NCBI GenBank assembly: GCA_013397865.1
Contig: VZTI01003146.1
Location: forward strand, 1,503,466-1,567,465
Reading direction: 5' to 3'
From: Struthidea cinerea
Lineage: Eukaryota > Chordata > Aves > Passeriformes > Corcoracidae
Length of the DNA: 64,000 nucleotides
Shown: positions 62,581-64,000 of the stretch, in pieces
Position numbering within the stretch: the first letter of the stretch is position 1
Layout of the letters: each line of letters begins with the position of its first letter
Made by a program: the position numbers and the translations under genes
Notes under the pieces: model-generated
Seen by the model: only the letters and a program-made list of their open reading frames with translations
What the model was told of the DNA's origin: nothing
Database searches by the model: none

Positions 62581-62847
62581 GTCATGTGTGATAGGACCAA
62601 GGGGTTCCAAACTGAGAAAGAGTAGGTTTAAATCAATTATTAGGAAGAAAGTCTTTGCTGTGAGGGTGGTGAGGCACTGGGACAGGTTCCCCAGAAAAGT
62701 TGTGGATGCTCCATCCCTGGAAGTGTTCAAGGCCAGGCTGGCCAGGGCTTTGAGCAACCTGGTCTAGTGGAAGGTGTCCCTGTCTATAGTGGCAGGTTGG
62801 AGCTCAATGGTCCCTTCCAACCCAAACCATTCTCTGATTCCATGATA
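62581..62847 (+). mobile_element. CR1 LINE 3' end
   Basis: A well-preserved CR1 tail of a different subtype from the copies at 5.4 and 25.9 kb. It has 'ggtggtgaggcactgggaca', 'ccatccctggaagtgttcaa', 'gagcaacctggtctagtgga', 'ggtcccttccaacccaaacc' and a terminal 'ttctctgattccatgata'. 5'-truncated, non-coding. The 81-codon minus frame over it is an artefact. Confidence 0.94.
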
Positions 62848-64000
62848 ACTAGTCAGTAGATATCTATGAGCAATTAGACCCTCTGGAATACTTTCCTGAG
62901 CCCTTTACACGGGTGGACCACATCCACTGCTAGTTCAGAGAAGATTTTACACATTCTCCCCATAGCCACAGCTGAATGGCTTCAGCTGCACAGCTGCGAC
63001 AGCAAAGCTGCCTCAACTTGAAGCACTTAACTGGATGACCAAAGTTGTCCAGAGCTTCTATCTTCGCCGAAGGACAGATCTAGGCATCTCCAGCTCATGG
63101 TTTGGATATAAGCAGACTGGACCACAGAGGGCAATGGGCGCAAGCAGGGCTCCTGATTGCAGAACCCAGCAGCTCTGCTTCTGCACCTGCTGACAGATGA
63201 CTTTTGGGAGGATAAATCCAGCCCCAGCAGTAGATTAGCACTGAGTTGTGGGCATATTATAATTCTGTGAGGGCACTGCTGTATAGATTTCCTTTCCTGA
63301 GGCTATTTAATAGAGGCTTCATTATGGAAAGAGATGATACAGGGCCATGTAATTTCAAAGGAGAACAAAGCTTGCTGTAGAGGTGTGAGCAGAATCCTGG
63401 AAGCTGTCTGGAGTCAGGCTGATTAGATAATATTTCCCAGAGAGTTTTCGTTAGAGAAGAAGTCTTTGTATTGGGTTCATTTTTAGTTTTTGCAAAACCA
63501 TATGAAGTTTTGTGGAATTCCCACAGGAGAAAACATTTTTAAAACAAAAATGGATTTAGGATCCCATTTCAAAATTTCAGTTTGAAACAGGAAAATTGTA
63601 TCAGTACTACTTTTCAGTACTACTATGCATTTTTCATATTTCTGTTTTGTGTATGCCTTCTTTCATGAGATGACTGTTGAAATGTTCTCATTTTAATTTT
63701 TGCACAATAAAGCAATCTCTTGGATATTAATGAAACCAGGATTTAATCCAATTCACAAAAAGAGCTAAGACACTCCAATTAGCTCAATGTGATTGCCCTT
63801 AATAATTGAAAACAGACAAATACAAGGATATTTCAATGACCACTTGCATTCATACTTAGATGTACCATCAGCAGTAGGAACAAATGTTATATGCTCTTAA
63901 TATATAAAAATTTTTTTTAAAACCCACATAAAATTCAGAATTATTTTTGAAAGCCAGGTAAGAAATATTGGAAGATTAAAAAAAAATTCTTTTTGAAAGT
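62848..64000. other. Unique sequence to the window end
   Basis: No gene or recognisable repeat. The right end is AT-rich with short A and T runs. Confidence 0.5.

Overview
The window is vertebrate nuclear DNA, almost certainly from a bird. The evidence is a set of CR1 LINE fragments with the typical avian 3' end (short ATTCTNTGA-like repeats and the 'gttggact-gatgatcttgg' block), an ERVL-type solo LTR of the kind common in songbirds, and strand-mixed interspersed repeats in moderately AT-rich sequence. That it is a passerine is inference from the LTR type. There is no operon, CRISPR array, prokaryotic gene, rRNA or tRNA that I can recognise.

It reads as gene desert or very long intron. No open reading frame exceeds about 150 codons, and the longest ones look like chance frames. 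Five short pieces look like possible exons from splice signals plus an open frame. Two are on the minus strand: a possible last coding exon at 10583-10767, and a 94-bp internal exon at 21368-21461 with very good splice sites. Three are on the plus strand: 29691-29944, 30371-30435 and 60939-61086. None is assigned to a known gene, and the phases of the neighbouring pairs do not join directly, so they are hypotheses.

Layout. 1-5.4 kb: unique sequence with two palindromes. 5.4-5.8 kb: plus-strand CR1. 5.8-13.9 kb: unique sequence with the possible terminal exon. 13.9-15.3 kb: nested repeat block with a minus-strand CR1, then an old CR1-like copy split by an ERVL solo LTR. 15.3-21.9 kb: unique sequence with a GGAA microsatellite and the 94-bp candidate exon. 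21.9-22.8 kb: two LTRs back to back, the second carrying several CCAT-core (YY1-like) motifs. 24.4 and 25.9 kb: two CR1 copies. 26.9-27.1 kb: a 145-bp tract made almost only of A and C. 29.7-30.4 kb: plus-strand exon candidates. 41.8, 48.7 and 59.8 kb: three old MIR-like SINEs. 45-53.5 kb: AT-rich blocks with homeodomain-type TAATTA motifs that could be conserved enhancers. 53.5 and 62.6 kb: two more CR1 copies.

I did not find a convincing undescribed system. The observations most worth checking are the minus-strand exon candidates, the YY1-motif LTR, the nested insertion with a near-matching target duplication, and the AT-rich blocks as conserved non-coding elements.
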